NCBI GenBank assembly: GCA_003139775.1
Contig: PLGI01000189.1
Location: 1-37,589 of the forward strand
Direction of reading: 5' to 3'
Length of the DNA: 37,589 nt
Origin: Syntrophaceae bacterium
GTDB taxonomy: Bacteria > Desulfobacterota > Syntrophia > Syntrophales > Smithellaceae
Shown one piece after another: positions 8,481 through 16,979 of the stretch. Position 1 is the first letter of the stretch. Each line of letters starts with the position of its first letter. The translations under genes were made by a program, and so were the position numbers. The notes below the pieces were generated by a model. It saw nothing but the letters and a program-made list of their open reading frames with translations. It was not told the DNA's origin and made no database searches.

Positions 8481-8545
8481 GCTTTTAATTAAGTGTGCCG
8501 TGTAAGTTGAAGGGAATGGAGGAAAAAACAAAAGAGGAGAAAAAT

Positions 8546-9373
8546 ATGTCAGCAATTTCAATGAAACTTTTACTGGAAGCGGGTGTCCATTTCGGGCATC
8601 AGACAAACAAATGGAATCCCAAGATGAAGCCGTACATTTTTGGGGCGAGAAACAATATTTACATTATTGATCTACAGCAAACCGTCGGCATGTTTCAGGC
8701 AGCGTATAACTTTGTTATTGATACTGCCAGCCAGGGCAAAGAGATACTTTTTGTCGGAACCAAAAAGCAATCGCAGGAAGCTATTAAGGAAGAAGCTACG
8801 CGTTGCGGCATGCCTTATGTCAATCAGCGCTGGCTTGGTGGGATGTTGACCAATTTCATGACCATTAAAAAGAGTATCGACCGTTTAAATACTTTAACTG
8901 CTATGTTTAATGATGATTCTATTAAAGCCTTTCCCAAAAAAGAAATAACCAAATTACAAAAAGAAAAGGAAAAACTGGAAAATGTTTTAGGCGGAATTAG
9001 AAATATGAAATCTCAACCGGCTGTTGTTTTTATTGTCGATCCCAGCCGGGAACATATAACAGTTAATGAAGCAAAGAAATTAAGAATTCCCTTAGTGGCC
9101 ATCGTTGATACGAATTGCGATCCTGACGACATCGATTATGTTATACCGGGAAATGATGACGCTATCAGAGCAATTAAATTATTTACCTCTAAATTTGCCG
9201 ATGCGGTTTTGGAAGGTAAAAAACGCTTTGAAGAAAAGTTAACCGCGGAATCAAATAAAGAAGTAGAGTTGGTTGCCCAACCGAAATCCGGGGAAACAGA
9301 TGTCCCCGAAAGTATAGAAATGGAAGATAAAATTGAGAAGTCGGAAGAATACGCCGACGAATCATTCAAATAA
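8546..9373 (+). CDS. rpsB: 30S ribosomal protein S2
   Basis: Small-subunit ribosomal protein, 275 residues from this start. The N-terminus [20 protein letters not shown] matches the family, and a strong AGAGGAG lies 5-11 bases before the ATG at 8546. The frame extends upstream to 8495, but that would add 17 residues not seen in S2 proteins and lacks a comparable ribosome binding site. Other signatures are [26 protein letters not shown] and the [19 protein letters not shown] region. After about residue 225 comes an acidic, glutamate-rich tail of roughly 45 residues that is longer than in E. coli. It heads the standard rpsB-tsf-pyrH-frr cluster. Confidence 0.97.
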   Translation: MSAISMKLLLEAGVHFGHQTNKWNPKMKPYIFGARNNIYIIDLQQTVGMFQAAYNFVIDTASQGKEILFVGTKKQSQEAIKEEATRCGMPYVNQRWLGGMLTNFMTIKKSIDRLNTLTAMFNDDSIKAFPKKEITKLQKEKEKLENVLGGIRNMKSQPAVVFIVDPSREHITVNEAKKLRIPLVAIVDTNCDPDDIDYVIPGNDDAIRAIKLFTSKFADAVLEGKKRFEEKLTAESNKEVELVAQPKSGETDVPESIEMEDKIEKSEEYADESFK

Positions 9374-9423
9374 TTGTAAAATATTTTAGATTTATTAATG
9401 TATTAAGAGGGAGGAACATAAAA

Positions 9424-10029
9424 TTGAAAATATCTTCAGCAATGGTTAAAGAATTGAGGGTAAAAACCGGTACCGGAATGATGGATTGCAAAGAAGCATT
9501 AATAGCGGCGGATGGTAATTTTGAAAAAGCTATTGATTATTTAAGAAAAAAGGGATTATCGGCGGCAACGAAAAGATCTTCTAAAGCTGCTAAAGATGGT
9601 ACTGTAGCTTCGTATATTCATATGGGTGGTAGAATTGGAGTTATGGTGGAGATAAATTGCGAAACTGATTTTGTCGCAAAAACCGAAGATTTTCAAACAA
9701 TGGCCAAAGATATTGCCATGCATATTGCGGCATCCAATCCGCTTTATGTCCGGCCTGATGAAATTCCTCCGGAAATTTTAGATAGGGAAAAAGAGATCTA
9801 CCGCAGCCAATTACGTGAAGAAAACAAACCGGAAAAAATCTGGGACAAAATAATTGAGGGAAAACTTAAAAAATATTACGAAGACGTCTGTTTGATGGAA
9901 CAGAAATTTATAAAAAATACGGATATTACTGTGGGGACACTTTTGAGTAACACTATTGCCAAAACAGGTGAAAATGTTGTTATTCGCAGATTTGCTAGAT
10001 TTCAACTGGGAGAGGAAATTAAAAAATAA
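9424..10029 (+). CDS. tsf: Translation elongation factor Ts
   Basis: Guanine-nucleotide exchange factor for EF-Tu. It starts with TTG at 9424, which is supported by the GGGAGG about 9 bases upstream and by the match of KISSAMVKELRVKTGTGMMD to the EF-Ts N-terminal UBA-like domain. The second signature INCETDFVAKTEDF is present. At 201 residues it is the short form, lacking part of the second core repeat found in the 283-residue E. coli protein; short forms are normal in many phyla. The stop codon abuts the pyrH ATG with no gap, suggesting translational coupling. Confidence 0.97.
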   Translation: MKISSAMVKELRVKTGTGMMDCKEALIAADGNFEKAIDYLRKKGLSAATKRSSKAAKDGTVASYIHMGGRIGVMVEINCETDFVAKTEDFQTMAKDIAMHIAASNPLYVRPDEIPPEILDREKEIYRSQLREENKPEKIWDKIIEGKLKKYYEDVCLMEQKFIKNTDITVGTLLSNTIAKTGENVVIRRFARFQLGEEIKK

Positions 10030-10758
<729 letters not shown>

Positions 10759-10759
10759 T

Positions 10760-11320
10760 ATGTCTAAAGAAACGGTTTTTCAGAAATTTAAAGACGAGAT
10801 GGAAAAGGCGATTATCACTTTAGGTAAGTCTTTCAGCAGGGTGAGAACAGGCAGAGCATCAGTTGCCTTATTGGATGGAATCAAAGTTGATTATTATGGT
10901 GTTCCTACTCCCATTGCTCAGGTGGCTAACATTTCTGTTCCGGAAAGCCGTCTAATTCTTATTGTTCCCTGGGATGTTTCAGTAATTGGCGCAGTTGAGA
11001 AGGCTATTCAAAAATCGGATTTAGGTTTAACGCCATCAAACGATGGTAAAGCAGTGCGTCTTTCTATTCCGCAATTAACGGAAGAACGGCGCAGAGAAAT
11101 AGCCAAAGTTGTGAAAAAGATGGCGGAAGAAGGAAAAATCAAGTTACGTAATGAGCGTAGAGATACTAATGAAGAATTGAAAAATATGAAGAAAAATAAT
11201 CAAATCTCTGAAGACGAACTTTTTACCGCGCAAGAAGAAGTTCAAAAATTAACTGATCAGTATATTGAAAAAACAGATAAAATACTGGTAGCCAAAGAAA
11301 AAGAAATAATGGAGATTTAA
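10760..11320 (+). CDS. frr: Ribosome recycling factor
   Basis: Splits post-termination ribosomes together with EF-G. The length of 186 residues is typical. Family features include FSRVRTGRASVALLDGIKVDYYG, the ANISVPESR loop and the final helix with RRDTNEELKNMKK. It is the last gene of the cluster and is followed by a strong terminator at 11343-11375. A GGAG sequence at the end of pyrH serves as its ribosome binding site. Confidence 0.97.
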   Translation: MSKETVFQKFKDEMEKAIITLGKSFSRVRTGRASVALLDGIKVDYYGVPTPIAQVANISVPESRLILIVPWDVSVIGAVEKAIQKSDLGLTPSNDGKAVRLSIPQLTEERRREIAKVVKKMAEEGKIKLRNERRDTNEELKNMKKNNQISEDELFTAQEEVQKLTDQYIEKTDKILVAKEKEIMEI

Positions 11321-11342
11321 ACTGGGCTTTACATAAATACAG

Positions 11343-11375
11343 AAATGGGGAGTCAAAAACTCCCCATTTGTTTTT
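11343..11375 (+). terminator. Rho-independent terminator after frr
   Basis: An 11-base perfect stem (AAATGGGGAGT paired with ACTCCCCATTT) closes a CAAAA loop and is followed by GTTTTT. It separates the rpsB-frr unit from the uppS unit, which has its own promoter downstream. Confidence 0.9.
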
Positions 11376-11460
11376 CTGCTAATTATTTTAAACACATTGT
11401 TTTTACTCGAGGGAAAACTTTTGCAGATATTATTCAGATTTACCGAAATCAGATTGCCTG

Positions 11461-11489
11461 TTGAAAAAAATTGCTCTGTCTATTAAAAT
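11461..11489 (+). promoter_or_regulatory. Sigma70 promoter of the uppS-cdsA-dxr-rseP-tsaB unit
   Basis: TTGAAA (11461-11466), a 17-base spacer and TAAAAT (11484-11489). It sits between the frr terminator and the uppS start, and the transcript would begin about 20 bases before the GTG start. Confidence 0.65.
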
Positions 11490-11514
11490 AAAAAATTAAT
11501 TTGGAGCTAAATTA

Positions 11515-12264
11515 GTGATAAAAATTGACTTCAATAAATTACCCCAACACATAGCCATAATTATGGATGGTAATGGTCGTTGGGCTAAGCAACATGCAAT
11601 AGGCAGAATTCGGGGGCATAAAAAAGGCGCTCAAGCAGTCAGGACAACCGTAAAAACATGTCGCGAAATCGGTATAAAATGTCTTACATTATTTGCCTTT
11701 TCCATAGAAAATTGGGAACGTCCGGTAAAAGAAGTGGAAGCTTTGATGTTTTTACTGGAAGAATATTTGACCAAAGAAATAAAACAACTGCAAAAACAGG
11801 GAATCCGGCTCACGACTATCGGTGAAATTGATCGGTTACATCCGTCGGTGAAAGAAAAACTCTTGGAGGCAAAAGGAACCACAGTAAAAAATGACAAGAT
11901 GATTTTAAATCTGGCTTTGAGTTACGGTAGTAAAGATGAGATTATCCGTGCTGTAAAAAAAATTATCCAAGATAATAAAAACGGTAAAATTGATATCAAT
12001 GAAATTAACAAAGAAACTTTTGACAATTATCTATACACTTCAGGAATGCCGGATCCCGATCTATTAATTCGCACCAGTGGCGAATATCGCATTAGTAATT
12101 TTTTACTCTGGCAGATGGCTTACACAGAACTTTATTTTACTAATGTCCTTTGGCCGGACTTTACAAAGGATGATCTTTTTAAAGCAATTGCCAGTTATCA
12201 GAAACGTGAAAGACGTTTTGGTCTAACCAGCGAACAGTTGCAAGAAAAAGATTTTTCAATCTGA
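11515..12264 (+). CDS. uppS: Undecaprenyl diphosphate synthase
   Basis: cis-Prenyltransferase that extends farnesyl diphosphate to the C55 carrier lipid for peptidoglycan and other envelope polymers. It has 249 residues. HIAIIMDGNGRWAKQ carries the catalytic Asp18. FAFSIENWERP and DPDLLIRTSGEYRISNFLLWQ...ELYF are the other family motifs. The start is GTG at 11515 with GGAG 9 bases upstream. It heads a five-gene unit, and dxr in the same unit makes precursors for its substrate. Confidence 0.96.
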   Translation: MIKIDFNKLPQHIAIIMDGNGRWAKQHAIGRIRGHKKGAQAVRTTVKTCREIGIKCLTLFAFSIENWERPVKEVEALMFLLEEYLTKEIKQLQKQGIRLTTIGEIDRLHPSVKEKLLEAKGTTVKNDKMILNLALSYGSKDEIIRAVKKIIQDNKNGKIDINEINKETFDNYLYTSGMPDPDLLIRTSGEYRISNFLLWQMAYTELYFTNVLWPDFTKDDLFKAIASYQKRERRFGLTSEQLQEKDFSI

Positions 12265-12296
12265 ACCATGAATTTAAAAAGTTAAGGTTTGAATTA

Positions 12297-13115
12297 ATGT
12301 CCAAGACAGGGAATTCATATTTAAGAAGATGGTTGACAGGCCTTATTCTGGCGCCTTTATTAGTTATAATTATTTTATTCTGTTCAGAAGCAGTTTTCTC
12401 CGCTGTTGTTATTTTATTTATTCTGGGTGGAGTCTGGGAATACAATCATATGGTTTTCAGAAATGGTTTTGTAAAAGAAAAAATTGAAGGTCTGATTTTT
12501 GCGATAATAATTCCTTTGTTTGTCTTCTTTGGAAATAATCAGCATTTACTTGCCGTACTGGCTTTCTCTATATTGCTTGTTTTTATTTTATTTGTTTTGT
12601 TGATTAAAGAATCAAATTTTGATGTGCTATCCGTCGCTAAAGTAATTTTTGGCATAATGTATATACCTTTTTTGATGTCGTATTTCATTTCATTGCGAAT
12701 GATGGGAAAAGGAATTACATGGATATTCTTTGTTTTGATCCTTGCTTTCGTGGGCGATATAGTCGCGTTATATGTGGGTAAGTATTTCGGCAAACATAAA
12801 TTATCCCCTTTAATCAGCCCCGGTAAAACAGTGGAGGGTTTGGCAGGATTGGTCTTGGGAAGCACAATTGCTTGTCTGATCTTCGCTTATTATTTGTTGC
12901 CGGAAATATCGTTGATGCAAATAGCAATTCTTGCTTTTGCAGGCAGTATTATCGGGCAATTGGGCGATATTTGTGAATCCGCTATTAAAAGAAACTATGG
13001 GCTTAAGGATGCAAGTTCGCTTCTGCCCGGTCACGGGGGCATCCTTGATCGTTTGGATTGCCTGATTTTTATCGCTCCATTTGTTTATTATTACCGGATA
13101 TTTGTGATTGAATAA
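12297..13115 (+). CDS. cdsA: Phosphatidate cytidylyltransferase (CDP-diglyceride synthase)
   Basis: Inner-membrane enzyme making CDP-diacylglycerol from phosphatidate and CTP, the branch point of phospholipid synthesis. The protein has 272 residues with about seven hydrophobic segments. The family signature near the C-terminus is intact: SAIKRNYGLKDASSLLPGHG, followed by GILDRLD. It provides the substrate of PssA encoded at 24776-25549. An AAGGTTT sequence precedes the ATG, and dxr starts immediately after its stop codon. Confidence 0.96.
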   Translation: MSKTGNSYLRRWLTGLILAPLLVIIILFCSEAVFSAVVILFILGGVWEYNHMVFRNGFVKEKIEGLIFAIIIPLFVFFGNNQHLLAVLAFSILLVFILFVLLIKESNFDVLSVAKVIFGIMYIPFLMSYFISLRMMGKGITWIFFVLILAFVGDIVALYVGKYFGKHKLSPLISPGKTVEGLAGLVLGSTIACLIFAYYLLPEISLMQIAILAFAGSIIGQLGDICESAIKRNYGLKDASSLLPGHGGILDRLDCLIFIAPFVYYYRIFVIE

Positions 13116-14279
13116 ATGAAGAAAATAACGATCTTAGGATCAACAGGTTCAATAGGAATCAGCGCGCTGGATGTTATTGAAAAAAATCAGCAGTGCTTTC
13201 AGGTTGTGGCACTTGCCGCTGGAAAAAATATAAATCTGCTCAAAAAGCAAATAGAAAAATTTAAGCCAAAAGTGGTTGCTGTAAGTAGTAAAGACAGCGC
13301 TCTTAAACTGCGCGAGGCCTTAACCGCTAAAACTAAGGTTAAAATATTTTATGATGAAGAAGGCTTAAAAGAAATTGCTTCATTTCCTTCGGCAGACATT
13401 GTCGTTTCCGCCATATCAGGTTCCGCTGGTTTAATGCCAACGCTTGCGGCGATTGAAGCGGGCAAGGATATCGCATTAGCCAACAAAGAAACAATGGTTA
13501 TGGCTGGAGAAATTGTAACCAAAAGGGCAAAGAAAAAAGGAGTAAGAATTATCCCTGTGGATAGCGAGCACAGCGCGATATTTCAGTGTTTAGAAGGACG
13601 TAAGCGTGAAAATTTGCGGCGGATAATTTTGACGGCTTCCGGAGGTCCGTTTTTAAATTTTACCAGGAATGAATTGAAGAAAGTAAGTCTCAGTCAAACA
13701 TTGCAGCATCCCAACTGGAAGATGGGAAAGAAAATAACAGTTGATTCTGCTTCTCTGATGAATAAAGGGCTGGAAGTGATCGAAGCTAAATGGTTATTCA
13801 ATCTGGACATCAGTGATATTGATGTTTTGATTCATCCGCAAAGCATAGTGCATTCCATGATTGAATTTATTGACGGCGCTTTTTTGGCGCAAATGGGAAT
13901 TCCGGATATGAAAATACCTATTGCTTATGCCTTAACTTATCCGGAAAGGATAATTAATGATCTTCCATCTCTGGATCTTGTAAAAATAGGGAAGTTGGAA
14001 TTTCTTAAGCCGGATATAAAGAAATTTTCCTGCCTGGCTCTTGCTTATGCGGCAGGCCTTTGTGGCGGCACGGCTCCTGTTGTTTTAAATGCCGCCGATG
14101 AAGTCGCTGTATCCGCATTTATTGAGAAAAAGATTCGTTTTATTGATTTACCTAAGATTATAGAAAAAATTCTCGTTCTCCATGATTCAATTAATAATCC
14201 CTCATTAGATGATATTCTGCAAGCCGATCTATGGGCGAGAATAGAAACTAAAGAAATAATAGAAAGGATAATAACGTGA
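13116..14279 (+). CDS. dxr: 1-deoxy-D-xylulose 5-phosphate reductoisomerase
   Basis: First committed enzyme of the MEP isoprenoid pathway, converting DXP to MEP with NADPH. It has 387 residues, a usual length. ITILGSTGSIG is the NADPH-binding loop. PVDSEHSAIFQCL, NWKMGKKITVDSASLMNKGLE and the metal/substrate region near NAADEVAV are intact. It abuts cdsA with no gap and overlaps rseP by 4 bases (GTGA). The later MEP enzyme IspG is encoded at 27311-28396, so at least two pathway steps lie in this window. Confidence 0.97.
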   Translation: MKKITILGSTGSIGISALDVIEKNQQCFQVVALAAGKNINLLKKQIEKFKPKVVAVSSKDSALKLREALTAKTKVKIFYDEEGLKEIASFPSADIVVSAISGSAGLMPTLAAIEAGKDIALANKETMVMAGEIVTKRAKKKGVRIIPVDSEHSAIFQCLEGRKRENLRRIILTASGGPFLNFTRNELKKVSLSQTLQHPNWKMGKKITVDSASLMNKGLEVIEAKWLFNLDISDIDVLIHPQSIVHSMIEFIDGAFLAQMGIPDMKIPIAYALTYPERIINDLPSLDLVKIGKLEFLKPDIKKFSCLALAYAAGLCGGTAPVVLNAADEVAVSAFIEKKIRFIDLPKIIEKILVLHDSINNPSLDDILQADLWARIETKEIIERIIT

Positions 14280-15367
14280 TTACCGTAATTTCTTTTATAA
14301 TTTTACTGAGTGTTCTCATTTTTGTCCATGAATTGGGGCATTTTCTGGCTGCGCGAATTGCCGGTGTGGGCGTTCTTAAGTTTTCTCTCGGTTTTGGCCC
14401 GAAGATAATCGGCAAGAAAATTGGAGAGACGGAATATGTGCTTTCCTGGATTCCCTTAGGCGGATTTGTCAAACTTTTGGGTGAGTCAGGCAATGAAGAA
14501 TTGTCACCGGAAGATGAAAAAAGGTCATTTTTTAAAAAGTCCAAATGGAAACGAATGCTGATTATTCTGGCCGGTCCTGTTTTTAACTTTTTATTGGCTC
14601 TATTAATATTTATTATTGTTTTCATATACGGTTTGCCGAATTTAACTGCTGTTGTTGGTGAAGTGCAAAAAGAATCTGCCGCTTTTGAAGCAGGGATGAT
14701 TAATGGTGACAAAATCATTGCCATTGATGGCCATAAAATTGTCTTTTGGGAAGAGATAAAGCCAATAATAGCAGAGGGTAAAGGCAAAGAAACGGAAGTT
14801 GTTATCGAGAGGGGTGCGGGAAAGACGAATTTATTAATTAAACCAAGATTATCTAAATCAAAGAATATTTTTGGTGAAGACGTACTTACATACCTTATTG
14901 GAATCTCTCCTGCCGGAAATATTATAATAGAAAGAAAAAATCCTTGGGACGCAATCATTGCCTCGGCTAGCAAGACTTGGGAGATTAGCAAACTGACGAT
15001 TATTTCCGTGGTCAAAATGTTGGAGGGAGTCATTTCGCCACGAACTTTAGGAGGCCCCATTTTTATCGCTCAAGTTGCCGGTGCTCAGGTAAAAGAAGGC
15101 ATAATTCCTTTTATTCTCTTTATGGCCATACTTTCAATTAACTTAGGGGTAATTAATCTTTTTCCCATACCTGTTCTTGATGGCGGCCATATTTTCTTTT
15201 ATCTGATCGAAATTGTAACCAGAAGGGAGATAAGCGTCAAAACCAAAGAAATATCACAGCAGATCGGTTTTGTCATTTTGTTGATGTTGATGCTTTTTGT
15301 GATTTTCATTGATATTGAACGTTTGAACATTAAAGTTGTCAATGACATTATGAAAATATTTAAGTGA
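14276..15367 (+). CDS. rseP: RIP metalloprotease RseP (site-2 protease)
   Basis: Intramembrane zinc protease that cuts anti-sigma factors or signal-peptide remnants. It has 363 residues. HELGH (18-22) in the first membrane helix and the LDG motif (301-303, in NLFPIPVLDGGH) supply the zinc ligands. One PDZ domain lies between them (about 115-190), whereas the E. coli protein (about 450 residues) has two, so this is the single-PDZ form. The GTG start overlaps the dxr stop by 4 bases. The dxr-rseP order is widespread in bacteria. Confidence 0.95.
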   Translation: MITVISFIILLSVLIFVHELGHFLAARIAGVGVLKFSLGFGPKIIGKKIGETEYVLSWIPLGGFVKLLGESGNEELSPEDEKRSFFKKSKWKRMLIILAGPVFNFLLALLIFIIVFIYGLPNLTAVVGEVQKESAAFEAGMINGDKIIAIDGHKIVFWEEIKPIIAEGKGKETEVVIERGAGKTNLLIKPRLSKSKNIFGEDVLTYLIGISPAGNIIIERKNPWDAIIASASKTWEISKLTIISVVKMLEGVISPRTLGGPIFIAQVAGAQVKEGIIPFILFMAILSINLGVINLFPIPVLDGGHIFFYLIEIVTRREISVKTKEISQQIGFVILLMLMLFVIFIDIERLNIKVVNDIMKIFK

Positions 15368-15370
15368 GCT

Positions 15371-16066
15371 ATGTTGACTTTAGCTTTTGATACTTCTTCC
15401 AAAACCGCTTCGGTTGCGCTCTTGCAGGATGATGTTATTCTTTATGATACCATAATCAATGTTGGTTTAAATCATTCGGAAGTGCTCTTGCCTGCCATTG
15501 ATCAGGCATGCCTTCAAACAAAAATAAAAATTTCCGAAATTGATTTGTTTGCCTGCACAATTGGTCCAGGGTCGTTTACAGGACTGCGTATTGGAGTATG
15601 TACGCTCAAGGCACTGATGCTGACGACAGGAAAGCCGGCTGTCGGTATTTCTTCCCTTACTGCTCTTGCTTTGAACGTAAGCAAAAATTCAAAAATAATT
15701 TGTTCCGTAATGGATGCAGGTCGCGGACAGGTTTATATTGCATGTTACCGGTATAACAAAAATGGCCTTCTAGATCAGATCGGCACAGATAAAGCTGTTG
15801 ATCCACGGGAAATTATCCATAATCCTGAACAAGAGATAATTTTTGTTGGTGATGGAGCGATCAAGTATGCCGATATTCTAAGCAACAACAAAACTAAAGA
15901 AATTAATATCGCTTCAGCCCTGCAGCAATATATTCGGGCTTCATCTGTGGGTTTTTTAGGACGAGAGAAATATGATCGAAACGAATTGCTTAATGCTGAA
16001 ACATTTGTTCCTGTTTATTTGCGTTCAGCGGATGCCCATATGAAGAAAGCTTTATTTGATAATTGA
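15371..16066 (+). CDS. tsaB: tRNA threonylcarbamoyladenosine biosynthesis protein TsaB
   Basis: Partner of TsaD in making the t6A modification of tRNAs that read ANN codons. It has 231 residues with an ASKHA fold start (LTLAFDTSSKTASVALL) and the family signature GPGSFTGLRIG. It starts 3 bases after the rseP stop. The product probably scaffolds TsaD rather than acting as a protease. It is the last gene of the plus-strand unit and is convergent with the TPR gene 15 bases away; I see no terminator in that space. Confidence 0.94.
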   Translation: MLTLAFDTSSKTASVALLQDDVILYDTIINVGLNHSEVLLPAIDQACLQTKIKISEIDLFACTIGPGSFTGLRIGVCTLKALMLTTGKPAVGISSLTALALNVSKNSKIICSVMDAGRGQVYIACYRYNKNGLLDQIGTDKAVDPREIIHNPEQEIIFVGDGAIKYADILSNNKTKEINIASALQQYIRASSVGFLGREKYDRNELLNAETFVPVYLRSADAHMKKALFDN

Positions 16067-16081
16067 TTATATTGCCCAGGA

Positions 16082-16975
16082 TTAAAATCCTTTTATTTTG
16101 TTAAAAAGTTCCTGAACTTTTTTATTGTGCGGGTTGCGCGAAAGGATAAAATTAAGACGTTTGATTATATCTTCAATATTTACAATATTAGGATTTTTCA
16201 AGAATAATGAAAAATGAGCATTAGCCAAATTAAAGTTAGTTTCTTCGTTAAAAGGGTCAACGCTAAGAGCTTTGCGATAAGTAGATATAGCTTGTATAAC
16301 ATTATTAGTTATTTCATAAACAGAACCCAAATCGTTCCATGCATCAGTGTTTTTCGGTTCCAATTTTAAAACATTTTGGAAACTTTTTAAAGCTTTCGCA
16401 TAATCTCCGTCTTGAAAATAAATTCTGCCCAAATTGTGAAGAGCTTTCGTATGTTTCGGATTAATCTCAATAATATTTTCATATTCTTCCGCCGCTTCAT
16501 CATACATGTCGTGCTTATCATACAAGGTCGCTAAGCAAAAATGAGGCTCAACGGCTTGCGGATCGATCCCAATAGCCTTTTTGTATTGATCTACAGCATG
16601 GTGATAATCAATCTGCAATTCTAATATATGCCCGATTTTGATAATTGCTTCAATGTTGTCATCTTTTATTTTTAAGGCTTTTTCGTAGCATTTTTTTGCA
16701 GAATCAAACATATCCATTTTTTCATAGATATATCCGAGATTTATAAAATTTTTAGCATTATCTGGTTGTAGTTCTGTAATTTTTTGAAAACATTCTAAAG
16801 CCTCATCATAATCTTTATTCTCCAGATACATGAAACCAGAATTGGTGTAATCCTCAATGGAATTTGTGTCTTTTTCAATATTTTTTTTACGATTGGCGAT
16901 GGTCAGTTTGTTATTGACCGGATAAACGTTATAAGGCTTTTGAGGTGTTTTTTTTTCTAAAAATTCTTTATTCAT
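16082..16975 (-). CDS. Tetratricopeptide repeat protein
   Basis: A 297-residue protein made almost wholly of TPRs. A polar lead of about 40 residues precedes six to seven 34-residue units between about 41 and 275, with the usual spacing of A, L/Y, G and P (such as ALHNLGRIYFQDGDYAKALK). No signal peptide or membrane segment is visible, so a cytoplasmic adaptor is likely. The ATG lies 4 bases after the stop of the upstream AAA ATPase gene and has no own ribosome binding site, which indicates translational coupling and probably a joint function. The partner cannot be named from sequence. Confidence 0.85.
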   Translation of the reverse strand: MNKEFLEKKTPQKPYNVYPVNNKLTIANRKKNIEKDTNSIEDYTNSGFMYLENKDYDEALECFQKITELQPDNAKNFINLGYIYEKMDMFDSAKKCYEKALKIKDDNIEAIIKIGHILELQIDYHHAVDQYKKAIGIDPQAVEPHFCLATLYDKHDMYDEAAEEYENIIEINPKHTKALHNLGRIYFQDGDYAKALKSFQNVLKLEPKNTDAWNDLGSVYEITNNVIQAISTYRKALSVDPFNEETNFNLANAHFSLFLKNPNIVNIEDIIKRLNFILSRNPHNKKVQELFNKIKGF

Positions 16976-16979
16976 GGTT

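Noticed and set aside
8495-8545. Upstream start for ribosomal protein S2
   Set aside because: The 17 added residues are not part of S2 proteins, and the AGAGGAG before 8546 marks the real start.
14248-15060. 270-codon minus-strand open frame opposite rseP
   Set aside because: It lies wholly antisense to a clear rseP and the end of dxr, has no recognisable motif and shows the biased composition expected from a shadow frame.
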